64,000 bases of DNA from Pseudomonas capsici (GTDB lineage Bacteria; Pseudomonadota; Gammaproteobacteria; Pseudomonadales; Pseudomonadaceae): assembly GCF_017165765.1 (NCBI RefSeq), contig NZ_JAFGZD010000004.1, positions 62,001 through 126,000 on the forward strand. The letters run 5' to 3'. Positions 54,399 through 63,406 of the stretch are shown one piece after another. A program made the position numbers and the translations under genes. The first letter of the stretch is position 1, and every line of letters begins with the position of its first letter. Under the pieces are notes generated by a model. It worked only from the letters and a program-made list of their open reading frames with translations, had not been told where the DNA came from and searched no databases.

Positions 54399-55076
54399 TC
54401 AGATCTTGTTGTGATCGATATCCAGGTTATAGAACGTGGCCTTTCCGCCTTCATTGCTATAGCCGGAGTTGTCCTGGGTATATACGCCCGCCTTGAAATA
54501 CAGCGGTTTTGTTTTCCAGGATGAACTGATGGATGTGCTCCAGTTCACATCTCTGGCACTGACACTCAATTCACCACCGGGACTCAGGTGGATGATGTAT
54601 TTGAATTTTTCGTTGAGTGGCACGCCTTCGGCAATCTTGATGACTTTGCTTTCGTTGTCATCGAAGCGCTTGCGAACTTTCACCACGATATTCCCGGTCT
54701 GGGATTCCTTCTTGTACTGATACTCGACCTTGAGCATTGGCTCGGTGCTGTCGTAGGCGTGGATCTGGCCGATGACGATCTTGCCCGATGATGGCACCTG
54801 ATTGACCTCAAGCGTCGCATTCAGAAAATTGTCTGCGTCCGGGTAGTACCAGTTGTGCAGGGTGCCGTCGGACCACGTCTCGCGCAGCTCGCTACGTGGA
54901 TATTTGGCGTTTTCGGTACGTGAGCCGGTGACGGGCGACCAGAAGAAAATGTACCCCGAATGGGACTCGAAATACTTGCCGTCATAGCCTTGACGCAATT
55001 GTGAGGTTTCGATGGTTTTGGGGGGAGAGCCCACCGGGATACTGAGATTCCAAGATCCTAGGTCTATCATTTTCAA
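54399..55076 (-). CDS. Polysaccharide lyase family 7 (alginate lyase), without signal peptide
   Basis: This 225-residue beta-jelly-roll lyase has the three PL7 motifs: RSELRE (about residues 62-67), QIHAYD (the Q-I-H catalytic motif) and YFKAGVYTQD with the catalytic Tyr. PL7 enzymes cut alginate by beta-elimination. The protein starts MKMIDLGSWNLSIP with no signal peptide or lipobox, which is unusual for an enzyme acting on an exopolysaccharide. It may act in the cytoplasm, leave by another route, or be released on lysis. No alginate genes are adjacent. Confidence 0.87.
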   Translation of the reverse strand: MKMIDLGSWNLSIPVGSPPKTIETSQLRQGYDGKYFESHSGYIFFWSPVTGSRTENAKYPRSELRETWSDGTLHNWYYPDADNFLNATLEVNQVPSSGKIVIGQIHAYDSTEPMLKVEYQYKKESQTGNIVVKVRKRFDDNESKVIKIAEGVPLNEKFKYIIHLSPGGELSVSARDVNWSTSISSSWKTKPLYFKAGVYTQDNSGYSNEGGKATFYNLDIDHNKI

Positions 55077-55380
55077 CGTCCAGAAATATTCATTCGACTG
55101 CTGTGAAGTCTCTACACAGAGGGTTCAGGCAGCTTTTATACGTTTTGAAAATGCATTTGTTAATGCTTGGCGAGAGAACTAATGACGTCAAAGTGCTGTC
55201 ATTTTTCCTGTAGGACAGAATTTATATGGTCTGCAGGAATATACCGTTAGTCGGTTATGTTGAACTTTCGTGGTGGCAATAGGCTGCCTTGCTGCTGCTT
55301 TTTTCAGGAGCGACTAAAGTTGATACAAATTGGACAGGGTTTTCTGTAATAAGCGCCTCCCACACAAGTAGAGAAGCAGC
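55077..55380. other. Intergenic region between the alginate lyase and REC-GGDEF-EAL genes
   Basis: These 304 bases between divergent genes hold no gene. The middle (about 55130-55260) is AT-rich and should contain both promoters, including one or more -10 like elements such as TATATG, but I cannot assign them safely. No large repeat or hairpin was noticed. Confidence 0.5.
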
Positions 55381-57507
55381 ATGGAATGCGTGCAATCCAA
55401 GCCCAATGATGGCTCTTCGGTTCTTCTGGTTGTCGATGACTACCCTGAAAACCTGGTGACGATGTGCGCGGTCCTTCAGCGTACGGACTGGCACATCGTC
55501 ACAGCCAGTTCCGGAATCGAAGCGTTGACGGTGCTTCTGGAGCAGGAAGTGGATCTGGTTCTGCTGGATGTGCAGATGCCTGACATGGATGGATTCGAAG
55601 TTGCGCGTCTGATGCGCGGCAGCCAGCGCACGAGCCTGACACCGATCATCTTTCTGACCGCCAACGAGCAGAGCCCGGCCTCGGTGCACAAGGGCTATGC
55701 AAGCGGGGCCATCGATTACCTGTTCAAGCCTTTCGACCCGAACGTGCTCAAACCCAAGGTCCAGGCCTTGCTGGAGCAGCAGCGCAATCGTCGTGCCCTG
55801 CAGAAGCTCACTCAGGAACTGGAGAGCGCCAGGGCCTTCAATGCTTCGGTGCTGGCCAATGTGGCCGAAGGCATTGTGGTGGTGGATGAAGCCGGCATCA
55901 TCAGCTTCGTCAACCCGGCCATCTGTCGCCTGCTCGATACCCCTGACGAACAGTTGCGCGGCACAAGCGTGCTGGATTATGTGCTGGAGCCCACGGTCCA
56001 GAGCTGGCTGGAGTCGGATTTCTACAAGCATTATCTCAATGCCGATACCTATCGCGTGCATGATGCCGTTCTGCGTACCGCCACGGGCGGACAATTGCCG
56101 GTGACGCTGTCCTGCGCGTCACTGCCTTGCGAGCAGAAGGCGATGGTGCTGACCGTTCTCGACATGTCGATGGAACGCAACCTGTATCAACAGCTCGAAC
56201 AGCAGGCGGTTACCGATGCCTTGACGGGGCTGCTCAATCGTCGCGGCTTCTATCAGGCGGTCGAGGGCATGCTGTTGCGCAACGAACATGCGGAACAGTA
56301 TCTGGTCGTGCTGTATCTGGACCTGGACGGGTTCAAGCAGATCAATGATTCCCTGGGCCATGACGCTGGCGATCAGGTTCTGTTGTGGGTGGCCACGCAG
56401 CTCAAGGATTGCCTGCGGCCCTATGATGTGCTGGCGCGCATGGGGGGTGATGAGTTCACGGTGGTGATCGAAGGCTTCGATTACCCCGAACAGGCTGCCA
56501 AGGTGGCTGAAAAACTCATCGAGCGGGTATCGATGAAGCGCCAGATCGATGGCGTGGACATTTCCCTTGGCGTCAGCATCGGGATTGCGACTTACCCTGA
56601 ATGCGGTTCCAACCTCGATGGTCTGCTGCGGGCGGCGGACATTGCCATGTACGAAGCCAAGCGGGCAGGGCGCCAGCAATATCGCTTTTATGACCAGAAC
56701 ATGAATGGCCGTGCGCGTTCACGCCTGATGCTCGAAGACAGCGTGCGCAATGCCATCGAAGGCAAGAATTTCTCGGTGGTCTATCAACCTCAGGTGCACG
56801 TCGCAGATGGTCGCCTGCGGGGCTTTGAAGCCTTGTTGCGCTGGCAGCACGCCAGTGTCGGGGAGGTGCCGCCAGCCTTGTTCATCCCCCTGCTTGAGGA
56901 AACACGCCTGATCAATCGGCTTGGCAGCTGGATCTTCGATCAGGGAGCCGAGCAGCGTCAGGCATTGGGGCGCAGCTTTGCCTCCGATCTGGTGGTGAGC
57001 GTCAGTGTCAGTCCGACGCAATTCTGCATGCCCAATCTGGCTGCAGAGCTGCGGCGGGCGATGGATCGTTTCGAGCTGCAGCCCGGTCAGCTGGAGGTCG
57101 AAATCACCGAAGCCTCACTGGTGAACAACCTGACCCACAGTCACAAGCAGTTGCAGCAACTGCGCGAGATTGGCGTGCGCGTGGCGCTGGATGATTTCGG
57201 TATGGGTGATTGCTCGCTTTCGCACCTGCGCAATCTGCAACTCGATACCCTGAAGCTCGATCGACACTTCATTGCCGGTCTGCTCGACTCGCCTCGCGAT
57301 GCGGTCTTTGCGCGCAGCATCATCGATCTGTGCCGCAACCTCGACATACTGGTCATCGCCGAAGGCGTCGAGACTTTCCAGCAATATGAGTGGCTGGCCA
57401 ACAATGGCTGTCAGGTCATCCAGGGGTTTCTGGTGGCTTATCCGCTGGACGCCGAAGATGCCCGGTCCTTCCCGGCGCGTTTTGACTGGTCGAGGCTGCG
57501 TGCATGA
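55381..57507 (+). CDS. REC-PAS-GGDEF-EAL cyclic-di-GMP protein
   Basis: This 708-residue cytoplasmic signalling protein has a receiver domain at 12-130 (phosphoacceptor Asp63 in LLDVQMPDMD, Lys116) and a PAS domain at about 150-270. The diguanylate cyclase domain spans about 275-440 (MGGDEF at 354-359, with RPYD at 346-349, the intact inhibitory I-site). The EAL phosphodiesterase domain spans about 450-700 (EAL at 483-485, DDFG at 604-607, AEGVET). In the EAL domain the metal-binding Asn of the VNxS motif is Ser (residue 542, VSVSPTQF), so phosphodiesterase activity is doubtful. No partner histidine kinase is adjacent. Confidence 0.94.
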   Translation: MECVQSKPNDGSSVLLVVDDYPENLVTMCAVLQRTDWHIVTASSGIEALTVLLEQEVDLVLLDVQMPDMDGFEVARLMRGSQRTSLTPIIFLTANEQSPASVHKGYASGAIDYLFKPFDPNVLKPKVQALLEQQRNRRALQKLTQELESARAFNASVLANVAEGIVVVDEAGIISFVNPAICRLLDTPDEQLRGTSVLDYVLEPTVQSWLESDFYKHYLNADTYRVHDAVLRTATGGQLPVTLSCASLPCEQKAMVLTVLDMSMERNLYQQLEQQAVTDALTGLLNRRGFYQAVEGMLLRNEHAEQYLVVLYLDLDGFKQINDSLGHDAGDQVLLWVATQLKDCLRPYDVLARMGGDEFTVVIEGFDYPEQAAKVAEKLIERVSMKRQIDGVDISLGVSIGIATYPECGSNLDGLLRAADIAMYEAKRAGRQQYRFYDQNMNGRARSRLMLEDSVRNAIEGKNFSVVYQPQVHVADGRLRGFEALLRWQHASVGEVPPALFIPLLEETRLINRLGSWIFDQGAEQRQALGRSFASDLVVSVSVSPTQFCMPNLAAELRRAMDRFELQPGQLEVEITEASLVNNLTHSHKQLQQLREIGVRVALDDFGMGDCSLSHLRNLQLDTLKLDRHFIAGLLDSPRDAVFARSIIDLCRNLDILVIAEGVETFQQYEWLANNGCQVIQGFLVAYPLDAEDARSFPARFDWSRLRA

Positions 57508-57548
57508 TTGCGGTAGACTGGCACCTTTGAATCATCTGCCACGGCCCC

Positions 57549-58076
57549 ATGACTGCTTCAGCCCATATACCGCTCAAATACCTGCAAGCCTATCCTGCTT
57601 CCCTTCAGGATCAGGTGCGGCAACTGATTGCTCAGGACAAACTGGGCGACTATCTGCAGCAGCGCTATCCGGAGCGTCATCAGATCCAGAGTGACAAGGC
57701 GCTGTACGCCTATGCCCTGGCCTTGAAGCAGGAGCACTTGCGCAATGCGCCGCCTGTGGACAAGGTGCTGTTCGACAATCGTCTCGACCTGACCCATCGT
57801 GCTCTGGGCCTGCACACCACGGTTTCCCGGGTGCAGGGCGGCAAGCTCAAGGCCAAGAAGGAGATTCGCGTTGCTGCGTTGTTCAAGGAAGCGGCACCGC
57901 AGTTTCTGCGCATGATCGTGGTGCATGAACTGGCGCATTTCAAGGAATCGGATCACAACAAGGCGTTCTACCAGTTGTGTGAGCACATGCAGCCTGGCTA
58001 TCACCAGCTGGAATTCGACCTGCGGGTCTACCTGACGTATCGCGACCTGCAGGCTGCGGCCCGGTCGACAACCTGA
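57549..58076 (+). CDS. YgjP-like metallopeptidase-domain protein
   Basis: This 175-residue protein has a zinc-binding HELAHFKESDHNKAFY segment (HExxH plus a later His; about residues 125-140), the YgjP/WLM-type metallopeptidase pattern. The N-terminal half is helical. E. coli YgjP is poorly characterised, so no substrate is named. It lies 41 bases after the c-di-GMP gene. Confidence 0.83.
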   Translation: MTASAHIPLKYLQAYPASLQDQVRQLIAQDKLGDYLQQRYPERHQIQSDKALYAYALALKQEHLRNAPPVDKVLFDNRLDLTHRALGLHTTVSRVQGGKLKAKKEIRVAALFKEAAPQFLRMIVVHELAHFKESDHNKAFYQLCEHMQPGYHQLEFDLRVYLTYRDLQAAARSTT

Positions 58077-58102
58077 ATACCGCTCCGACAAGGATTTTGA
58101 AG

Positions 58103-58399
58103 ATGGATGTCAGCAAGACCAAAAGCAGCTTTTATCGTCGTCTGTACGTGGCGTATCTGATCGACAGCCAGCTTGCCGGCACGGTCCCCGAATTGACGGA
58201 AGTCACCGGCATGCCGCGTCGCACGGCTCAGGACACCATCGCCGCACTGGCCGACCTGGATATCCAGTGCGAATTCGAGCAACAGGAAGGTGCTCGCAAC
58301 CATGCCGGGCATTACCGGATCCGGGACTGGGGAGCGATCGACAAAGCGTGGATAACCCGCAACCTGGCCGGCATCAAGGCCGTACTGGGTTATCCCTGA
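58103..58399 (+). CDS. Small winged helix-turn-helix protein
   Basis: This 98-residue protein has a predicted winged HTH: LAGTVPELTEVTGMPRRTAQDTIAALADLDIQCEFEQ, then a beta-wing with HAGHYRIRDWGAI. It is probably a small DNA-binding regulator of unknown target. I chose ATG 58103 (MDVSKTKSS), with AAGGA eight bases upstream. The TTG at 58097 is less likely. It lies 26 bases after the YgjP-like gene. Confidence 0.75.
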   Translation: MDVSKTKSSFYRRLYVAYLIDSQLAGTVPELTEVTGMPRRTAQDTIAALADLDIQCEFEQQEGARNHAGHYRIRDWGAIDKAWITRNLAGIKAVLGYP

Positions 58400-58411
58400 T
58401 CGAAGCGGGTC

Positions 58412-58870
58412 TTATTCGAGGTCGCGGCGCATGCCGATGTGCGGGATGTCGTCTTCCAGATATTCCTCGCCTACGGCGTTGAAGCCGTAGCGGCTGTAGT
58501 AACCCTGCAGATGAGCCTGGGCCGACAGATAGATAGGCTGGTCGGGCCATTTTCTTTCAGCGTGTTCCAGAGCCTGGACCATCAGTTCATGGCCCATGCC
58601 CTTGCTGCGAATCGATGGGGCGGTCACCACGCGGCCAATGGTGACATCGCCGCCTTGCTGGATCGGGTCCAGCAAGCGCAGGTAAGCCACCAGCTTGCCG
58701 TCCTGCCAGGCCATCAGATGGCAGGTGTCGCCTGTCAGGTCCAGTCCGTCGACATCCTGATATACGCACTGCTGCTCGACCACGAAAACCTCGCAGCGCA
58801 GTTTCAGAACGGCATAAAGCTGTTCGATACTCAGGTCGGTATGGTGTTTGCAGATCCATTTGATAGGCAT
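58412..58870 (-). CDS. GNAT acetyltransferase, ElaA-like
   Basis: This 152-residue N-acetyltransferase has LRCEVFVVEQQCVYQDVDGLDL, the ElaA N-terminal signature, then the acetyl-CoA site GRVVTAPSIRSKGMGHELM and the C-terminal YYSRYGFNAVGEEYLEDDIPHIGM. ElaA-type substrates are unknown. It converges with the wHTH gene 12 bases away and is divergent from the solute-binding gene. Confidence 0.9.
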   Translation of the reverse strand: MPIKWICKHHTDLSIEQLYAVLKLRCEVFVVEQQCVYQDVDGLDLTGDTCHLMAWQDGKLVAYLRLLDPIQQGGDVTIGRVVTAPSIRSKGMGHELMVQALEHAERKWPDQPIYLSAQAHLQGYYSRYGFNAVGEEYLEDDIPHIGMRRDLE

Positions 58871-59126
58871 GTTGTCGACTCGCAGAGAAACCGGAAAGGA
58901 ATTCTAAACGTATACCGCCGCATTCCCAATAAAAGGCCGTGATGTCTGTCGAGCGTTTTGGCTTTGGGCTGGAAAATATTTTTACATCAATCGCATGGAT
59001 GCAACCTTGGCGTGGGTTGTTTCCTGACGTTATTGGGTCTTCAATACATGTCAGGATTCAAGTGACGCTGTTGCTCAACGACTCTCAGTCTGGACCGGGC
59101 ATGCTGCCCACCTGGGGAATTCAAGC

Positions 59127-59879
59127 ATGTCGCGACTGCTTCAAGCTGTTGGATTACTGGGATTACTGCTGATCGCTCAGGCTGGCGCAGGCGAGAAGCT
59201 GCGTCTGGTTGCCGATGCCTGGCCTCCCTTCACCGATGGCTCGCTGCTCAACGATGGTCTGGCGACCGATATCGTCAGAACCGCCCTGCAGCGTGCCGGG
59301 TATCAGACCGTTTACGAACAGGTGCCCTGGGCGCGCGCCATGCATGGTATCGCCGAAGGGCGCAACGATGTGCTGATCAATGCCTGGTTCAATGAGGAGC
59401 GAACCCGGGTTGGCCAGTTTTCTGGCGAGTATCTGGTCAATCGGGTGCGCTTTCTCAAGCGCAAGGACTCGAATATCGATACCTCGAATCTCGCCCAACT
59501 GCACAAGTACATCATTGCGGTGGTGCGTGGTTACGCTTACTACCCGGCGTTCGACAATGATCCAGCGTTACGCAAGGTTCCGGTCCACAGTTTTTCCATG
59601 GCGGCTAACATGCTGGCCGCCGGGCGTGTCGACTTGGCCCTGGAAGATGAATTCGTGGCCCGTTACAGCCTGGCCAACGAACCCGAAGAAGTGCGCAATC
59701 ACGTGGAATTCCTGCCGGACTCACTCAGCGAGAACAGCCTGCATATTCTGGTCAGCCTGAAGAATCCGAAGCATGCCCAGATTGTTGCCGGTTTTGATCG
59801 GGAAATTGCCGCGATGAAGGCCGACGGGACCTACGACGAACTGCTCAGGCTGCATGGTCTGATGCCTGTGGCCCCTTGA
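59127..59879 (+). CDS. Periplasmic solute-binding protein (family 3-like)
   Basis: This 250-residue protein begins with a signal peptide (MSRLLQAVGLLGLLLIAQAGAG). A family 3 binding fold follows (RLVADAWPPFTDGSLLNDGLATDIVRTALQRAGY, then VPWARAMHGIAEGRNDVLINAWF). It has no transporter neighbours, so it may be an orphan sensor or binding protein. The ligand is unknown. The 3' end overlaps the converging membrane protein gene by 35 bases. Confidence 0.87.
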   Translation: MSRLLQAVGLLGLLLIAQAGAGEKLRLVADAWPPFTDGSLLNDGLATDIVRTALQRAGYQTVYEQVPWARAMHGIAEGRNDVLINAWFNEERTRVGQFSGEYLVNRVRFLKRKDSNIDTSNLAQLHKYIIAVVRGYAYYPAFDNDPALRKVPVHSFSMAANMLAAGRVDLALEDEFVARYSLANEPEEVRNHVEFLPDSLSENSLHILVSLKNPKHAQIVAGFDREIAAMKADGTYDELLRLHGLMPVAP

Positions 59880-62040
59880 TCAAATGCGCTGCCAGGGTGC
59901 GTAACGGTGCCAGCTGGCGATAGATCAAAGCCAGTTGGGTCTGCACCAGTCGCTGGCTCTCATCCAGTTCGTCGGGCATCTGTTCCAGTTGGGTGGCCAG
60001 TTCCTCTTCGGCATCGTTCTGTACGGCAACCGGTTTCTTTTCCGCCAGGCTCTGGGCGATTTCATCGATGCTGGCTGCCAGCGCCGCGCCTGCACCATCG
60101 ATAAGCTGTTCATGGACATCGCTGGGCAATTGCGTGTCGCGATGTGCGCCCAGCCCGGACAGATAACTCAGCAGCGTGTGGGACAGCACCAGAAAGCGAA
60201 AGCCTACATCGGCTTCTTTGCGGAAGTGCCCGGGCTCCATCAGCATGTTCGCCAGCGTCGTGGAAAGCGCAGCATCGGCATTGTGTGCGTTGCGCCGAGC
60301 CAGGCGATAAGCCAGGTCGTCGCTCTTGCCCTTGGCGTATTGCTGCATGATCTGGCGCAGGTAAATGCTGTTGCAGCTCAGGGTATTGGCCAGCACCTTG
60401 TTCAGCTTGCGTCCTTGCCAGTCCGGCAGGAACAGGAAGACCGCCAGCCCGGCGATAAGGCTGCCCAGCAGGGTATCGAACAGGCGTGGCAGGAACAGGC
60501 CGTAGCCATCGCCCACCTGATTGAAACAGAACAGCACCATCACCGTGATCGCTGCGGTCGAAAGGGTGTAGCGCGTCGTGCGGTTGACGAAGAACACCAC
60601 GCCGGCCAGCACCGCACACATCGATTGCAGGACGGGATTGGTGACCAGATCGAACAGTGCCCAGCCAGCGGTCAGGCCGAGGGCGGTGCCGATGATCCGT
60701 TGCACCAGCTTGCGGCGTGTTGCGCCGTAGCTCGGCTGGCAGACGAATACCGTGGTCAGAATGATCCAGTAGCCTTGCGACGGGTGGATCAGATGCACCA
60801 TGGCGTAACCCACCGACAGGGCCAGCGGCAGGCGCAGGGCGTGGCGGAACAGCAGCGAAGTCGGTGTCATCTGCAGGCGCAGGCGTGTCCAGACGTCCTT
60901 GAGATTGCGCGGCGAGCGGTCCAGCAGGCTGCTGTCGGTTGCATCGGCCAGGGCATCGGGGTTGCTGGCGTCGCTGATCAGGCGATCCAGGGTTTCGAGA
61001 TTGGCCGCCAGTGCCCGCAATGAGCGCAAGAGGCTGCGCCAGGCCGGATTGCTCTGGATACGCAGATGTTCGAGAGAGGCGCGCAGATCTTCCATCGCCT
61101 CGGCAAAGCTCGGGTCGTAGACAAACGGCTGACGCAGTTGAATGGATTCGGACAGCGCCTGACAGGCCACGCCCTGCTGGCGCAGCAGGCGCTGGCAGCG
61201 GAACAGCACGTCACTGTGGAAAAACGCCTCGGCCAGCGAGTTGTAAGGGTAATGAGATGAGCTGGCGCGTTCGTGAATGTCCTGAGCGATGAAATACAGC
61301 TTCAGATAACGGCTGACTTTCGAGCCGGGTCGACCATTGCCGACCCGGTGCAAAATGATTTCCTTGGTGGTGTTGAGCGCCGCGACCACCCGACCGTTCT
61401 GCTTGGCCAGTTCCAGGCGCCGCTCTTCCACATTCAGGGTGCGGATCGGCTCGAACAGGGTCGACTTGAGCTTGAGGTACAACCCCAGCTCGCGAAACAG
61501 CCGCGCCAGCGCCTGCTGTACCGGCTGGTTGGAAAACAGCATCTGCCACAGCACCGACAGCAGGCCGTACCAGGCCGCACCTGCCACCAGCAGCATCGGC
61601 TCATGCCAGAAGTCCAGAACCTCGCCGCCGCGCTGGTCCACGCCAATCATGGTGTAGACCGAGAGAATCAGGGTGCCGTAGGCAATCGCGCCATAGCGTT
61701 CGCCCAGCGCCCCGAGCATGGTCAGGCAGAAACTGGCCAGCGCCAGCGCGCACACGAACAGCCAGGGATAGGGAAACAGGAGTTCCACGGCCAGCGCGGC
61801 GATGCTGAAGCACACCAGCGTCACGGCCAGGGCATTGAGACGGCCTTGCCAGCTGTCATCGGTCTCGGCCAGGGCGCAGGCGATAATTCCCAGGAACAGA
61901 GGAATCAGCAAGCCCATCTCATTTTGATACCAGCACAGCGCCATGCTGCCGGTCAGCGCAATAAAGACCCGGACGCTATAGCTGAACTTGTCCAGTGCCC
62001 ATAACCGACGGAGTGTATGACGCAGAGATTTTGATGCCAT
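59845..62040 (-). CDS. YccS/YhfK-family membrane protein (FUSC)
   Basis: This 731-residue inner-membrane protein has two TM blocks (about residues 20-170 and 385-510), each with hydrophobic helices and FUSC-type features. A cytoplasmic middle domain (about 180-370, helical) and a helical C-terminus follow. It resembles the TIGR01666 group of E. coli YccS, thought to act in efflux of aromatic acids. The substrate is not known. It overlaps the converging binding-protein gene by 35 bases. Confidence 0.88.
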   Translation of the reverse strand: MASKSLRHTLRRLWALDKFSYSVRVFIALTGSMALCWYQNEMGLLIPLFLGIIACALAETDDSWQGRLNALAVTLVCFSIAALAVELLFPYPWLFVCALALASFCLTMLGALGERYGAIAYGTLILSVYTMIGVDQRGGEVLDFWHEPMLLVAGAAWYGLLSVLWQMLFSNQPVQQALARLFRELGLYLKLKSTLFEPIRTLNVEERRLELAKQNGRVVAALNTTKEIILHRVGNGRPGSKVSRYLKLYFIAQDIHERASSSHYPYNSLAEAFFHSDVLFRCQRLLRQQGVACQALSESIQLRQPFVYDPSFAEAMEDLRASLEHLRIQSNPAWRSLLRSLRALAANLETLDRLISDASNPDALADATDSSLLDRSPRNLKDVWTRLRLQMTPTSLLFRHALRLPLALSVGYAMVHLIHPSQGYWIILTTVFVCQPSYGATRRKLVQRIIGTALGLTAGWALFDLVTNPVLQSMCAVLAGVVFFVNRTTRYTLSTAAITVMVLFCFNQVGDGYGLFLPRLFDTLLGSLIAGLAVFLFLPDWQGRKLNKVLANTLSCNSIYLRQIMQQYAKGKSDDLAYRLARRNAHNADAALSTTLANMLMEPGHFRKEADVGFRFLVLSHTLLSYLSGLGAHRDTQLPSDVHEQLIDGAGAALAASIDEIAQSLAEKKPVAVQNDAEEELATQLEQMPDELDESQRLVQTQLALIYRQLAPLRTLAAHLIKGPQASDHAA

Positions 62041-62162
62041 GAATGAGATGACGGCCTTGTTCGCAATTGATCGATCCCGCAGAAGGATATGTACAGGCCC
62101 GAGGCTGGCCTGTACATCCGCTTGGGAAAAAAATTATTGCCCGGGTGTGTTGCTTCCCGCTG

Positions 62163-63341
62163 TCAGACGTACTGTGCCGCCGCATAGGCCGATGCCCAGG
62201 CCCACTGGAAATTGAAACCGCCCAGATGACCGCTCACATCCAGCACCTCGCCCACGAAGTACAGTCTGGGTGACTTCAGCGATTCCATGGTCTTGGAAGA
62301 CACTTCACGGGTATCGATCCCGCCCAGGGTCACTTCGGCTGTGCGATAGCCTTCTGTACCAGCCGGCACTACCCGCCAGCTCGACAGTTTTTCGGCAATG
62401 TCCGCCAGTTCGGCGTGGGTGTACTGCTTCATGGGTCTGGAAACGAACCAGTGTTCGGCAATCAGATTGGCCATCTTTTTGGTAAAGATTTCCCCCAGCA
62501 GGGTCTTCAGTTCACTGTTGGGGCGCTCGGCCTGTTGTTCGGCCAGCCAGCTAGCGGCGTCGTGATCGGGCAGCAGATTGATTTCCACGGTGTCGCCGGG
62601 CTGCCAGAACGACGAGATCTGCAGGATTGCCGGGCCACTGAGGCCGCGGTGGGTAAACAGGATGTTCTCGCGAAAGCTCATGTCATTGCAGCTGACCAGA
62701 CAGTCCACCGACGTCCCCGACAACTCGCTGCACAACTCCTTGAGCTGGTCGGTGATGGTGAACGGCACCAGTCCGGCGCGAGTCGGCAGCAGCGTATGGC
62801 CAAATTGCTTGCCGACCTGATAACCGAAGCCTGTGGCACCCAGCGTCGGGATCGACAGGCCGCCCGTGGCGATCACCAGCGACTCGCAGTTCAGGGTGCC
62901 AAGGGTGGTTTCCAGGCGGTAGCCGGTTTCGGTCTTCTCGATCTGCTGCACGGAAGTATCCATATGCAGACTGGCACCGGCCTGTCTGCATTCCTCAAGC
63001 AGCATTTCCAGGATGTCGCTGGACTTGTTATCGCAGAACAGCTGGCCGAGTTTCTTTTCGTGATAGGGCACGCCATGTCTGGCGACCATCTCGATGAAGT
63101 CCCACTGGGTATAACGGGCCAGTGCCGATTTACAGAAGTGCGGGTTCTGCGACAGGAAATTGCCCGGCTCGGTGTACATGTTGGTGAAGTTGCAGCGCCC
63201 GCCACCGGACATGAGGATCTTCTTGCCCGGCTTGTTGGCGTGATCGATCAGCATCACCTTGCGCCCACGACCTGCGGCGGTCAGCGCACACATCAAACCT
63301 GCGGCGCCAGCGCCAATGATTACAACGTCAGTAACGGGCAC
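62163..63341 (-). CDS. BaiN/RdsA-family FAD oxidoreductase (HI0933-like)
   Basis: This 392-residue flavoprotein has VVIIGAGAAGLMCALTAAGRG (FAD site), GKKILMSGGGRCNFTN, LVIATGGLSIPTLGATGFGY and a C-terminal VGEVLDVSGHLGGFNFQWAWASAYAAA, a very well conserved family block. The BaiN-like group is linked to reductive steps, but its substrate here is unknown. I chose GTG 63341 (MPVTDVVIIGAG), with GAGG eight bases upstream. An earlier in-frame stretch overlaps dbpA and looks non-coding. Confidence 0.9.
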   Translation of the reverse strand: MPVTDVVIIGAGAAGLMCALTAAGRGRKVMLIDHANKPGKKILMSGGGRCNFTNMYTEPGNFLSQNPHFCKSALARYTQWDFIEMVARHGVPYHEKKLGQLFCDNKSSDILEMLLEECRQAGASLHMDTSVQQIEKTETGYRLETTLGTLNCESLVIATGGLSIPTLGATGFGYQVGKQFGHTLLPTRAGLVPFTITDQLKELCSELSGTSVDCLVSCNDMSFRENILFTHRGLSGPAILQISSFWQPGDTVEINLLPDHDAASWLAEQQAERPNSELKTLLGEIFTKKMANLIAEHWFVSRPMKQYTHAELADIAEKLSSWRVVPAGTEGYRTAEVTLGGIDTREVSSKTMESLKSPRLYFVGEVLDVSGHLGGFNFQWAWASAYAAAQYV

Positions 63342-63383
63342 AGCATGGTCCTCATGTGGAGCCGGGGTATTGTTCAAAGTCTT

Positions 63384-63404
63384 GTGGGAGGGGGGCGCGA
63401 CGCC
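63384..63404. repeat. REP-like GTGGGAGGGGG fragment
   Basis: GTGGGAGGGGGGCGCGACGCC is one arm of a common Pseudomonas repeat. It lies between the end of dbpA (63407, minus) and the BaiN-like gene. No second arm is seen, so this is a partial copy or a degenerate one. Confidence 0.4.
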
Positions 63405-63406
63405 TT

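Noticed and set aside
58939..59172. Possible small gene before the solute-binding gene
   Set aside because: It overlaps the signal peptide of the binding protein in another frame, and has no ribosome-binding site or recognised motif.
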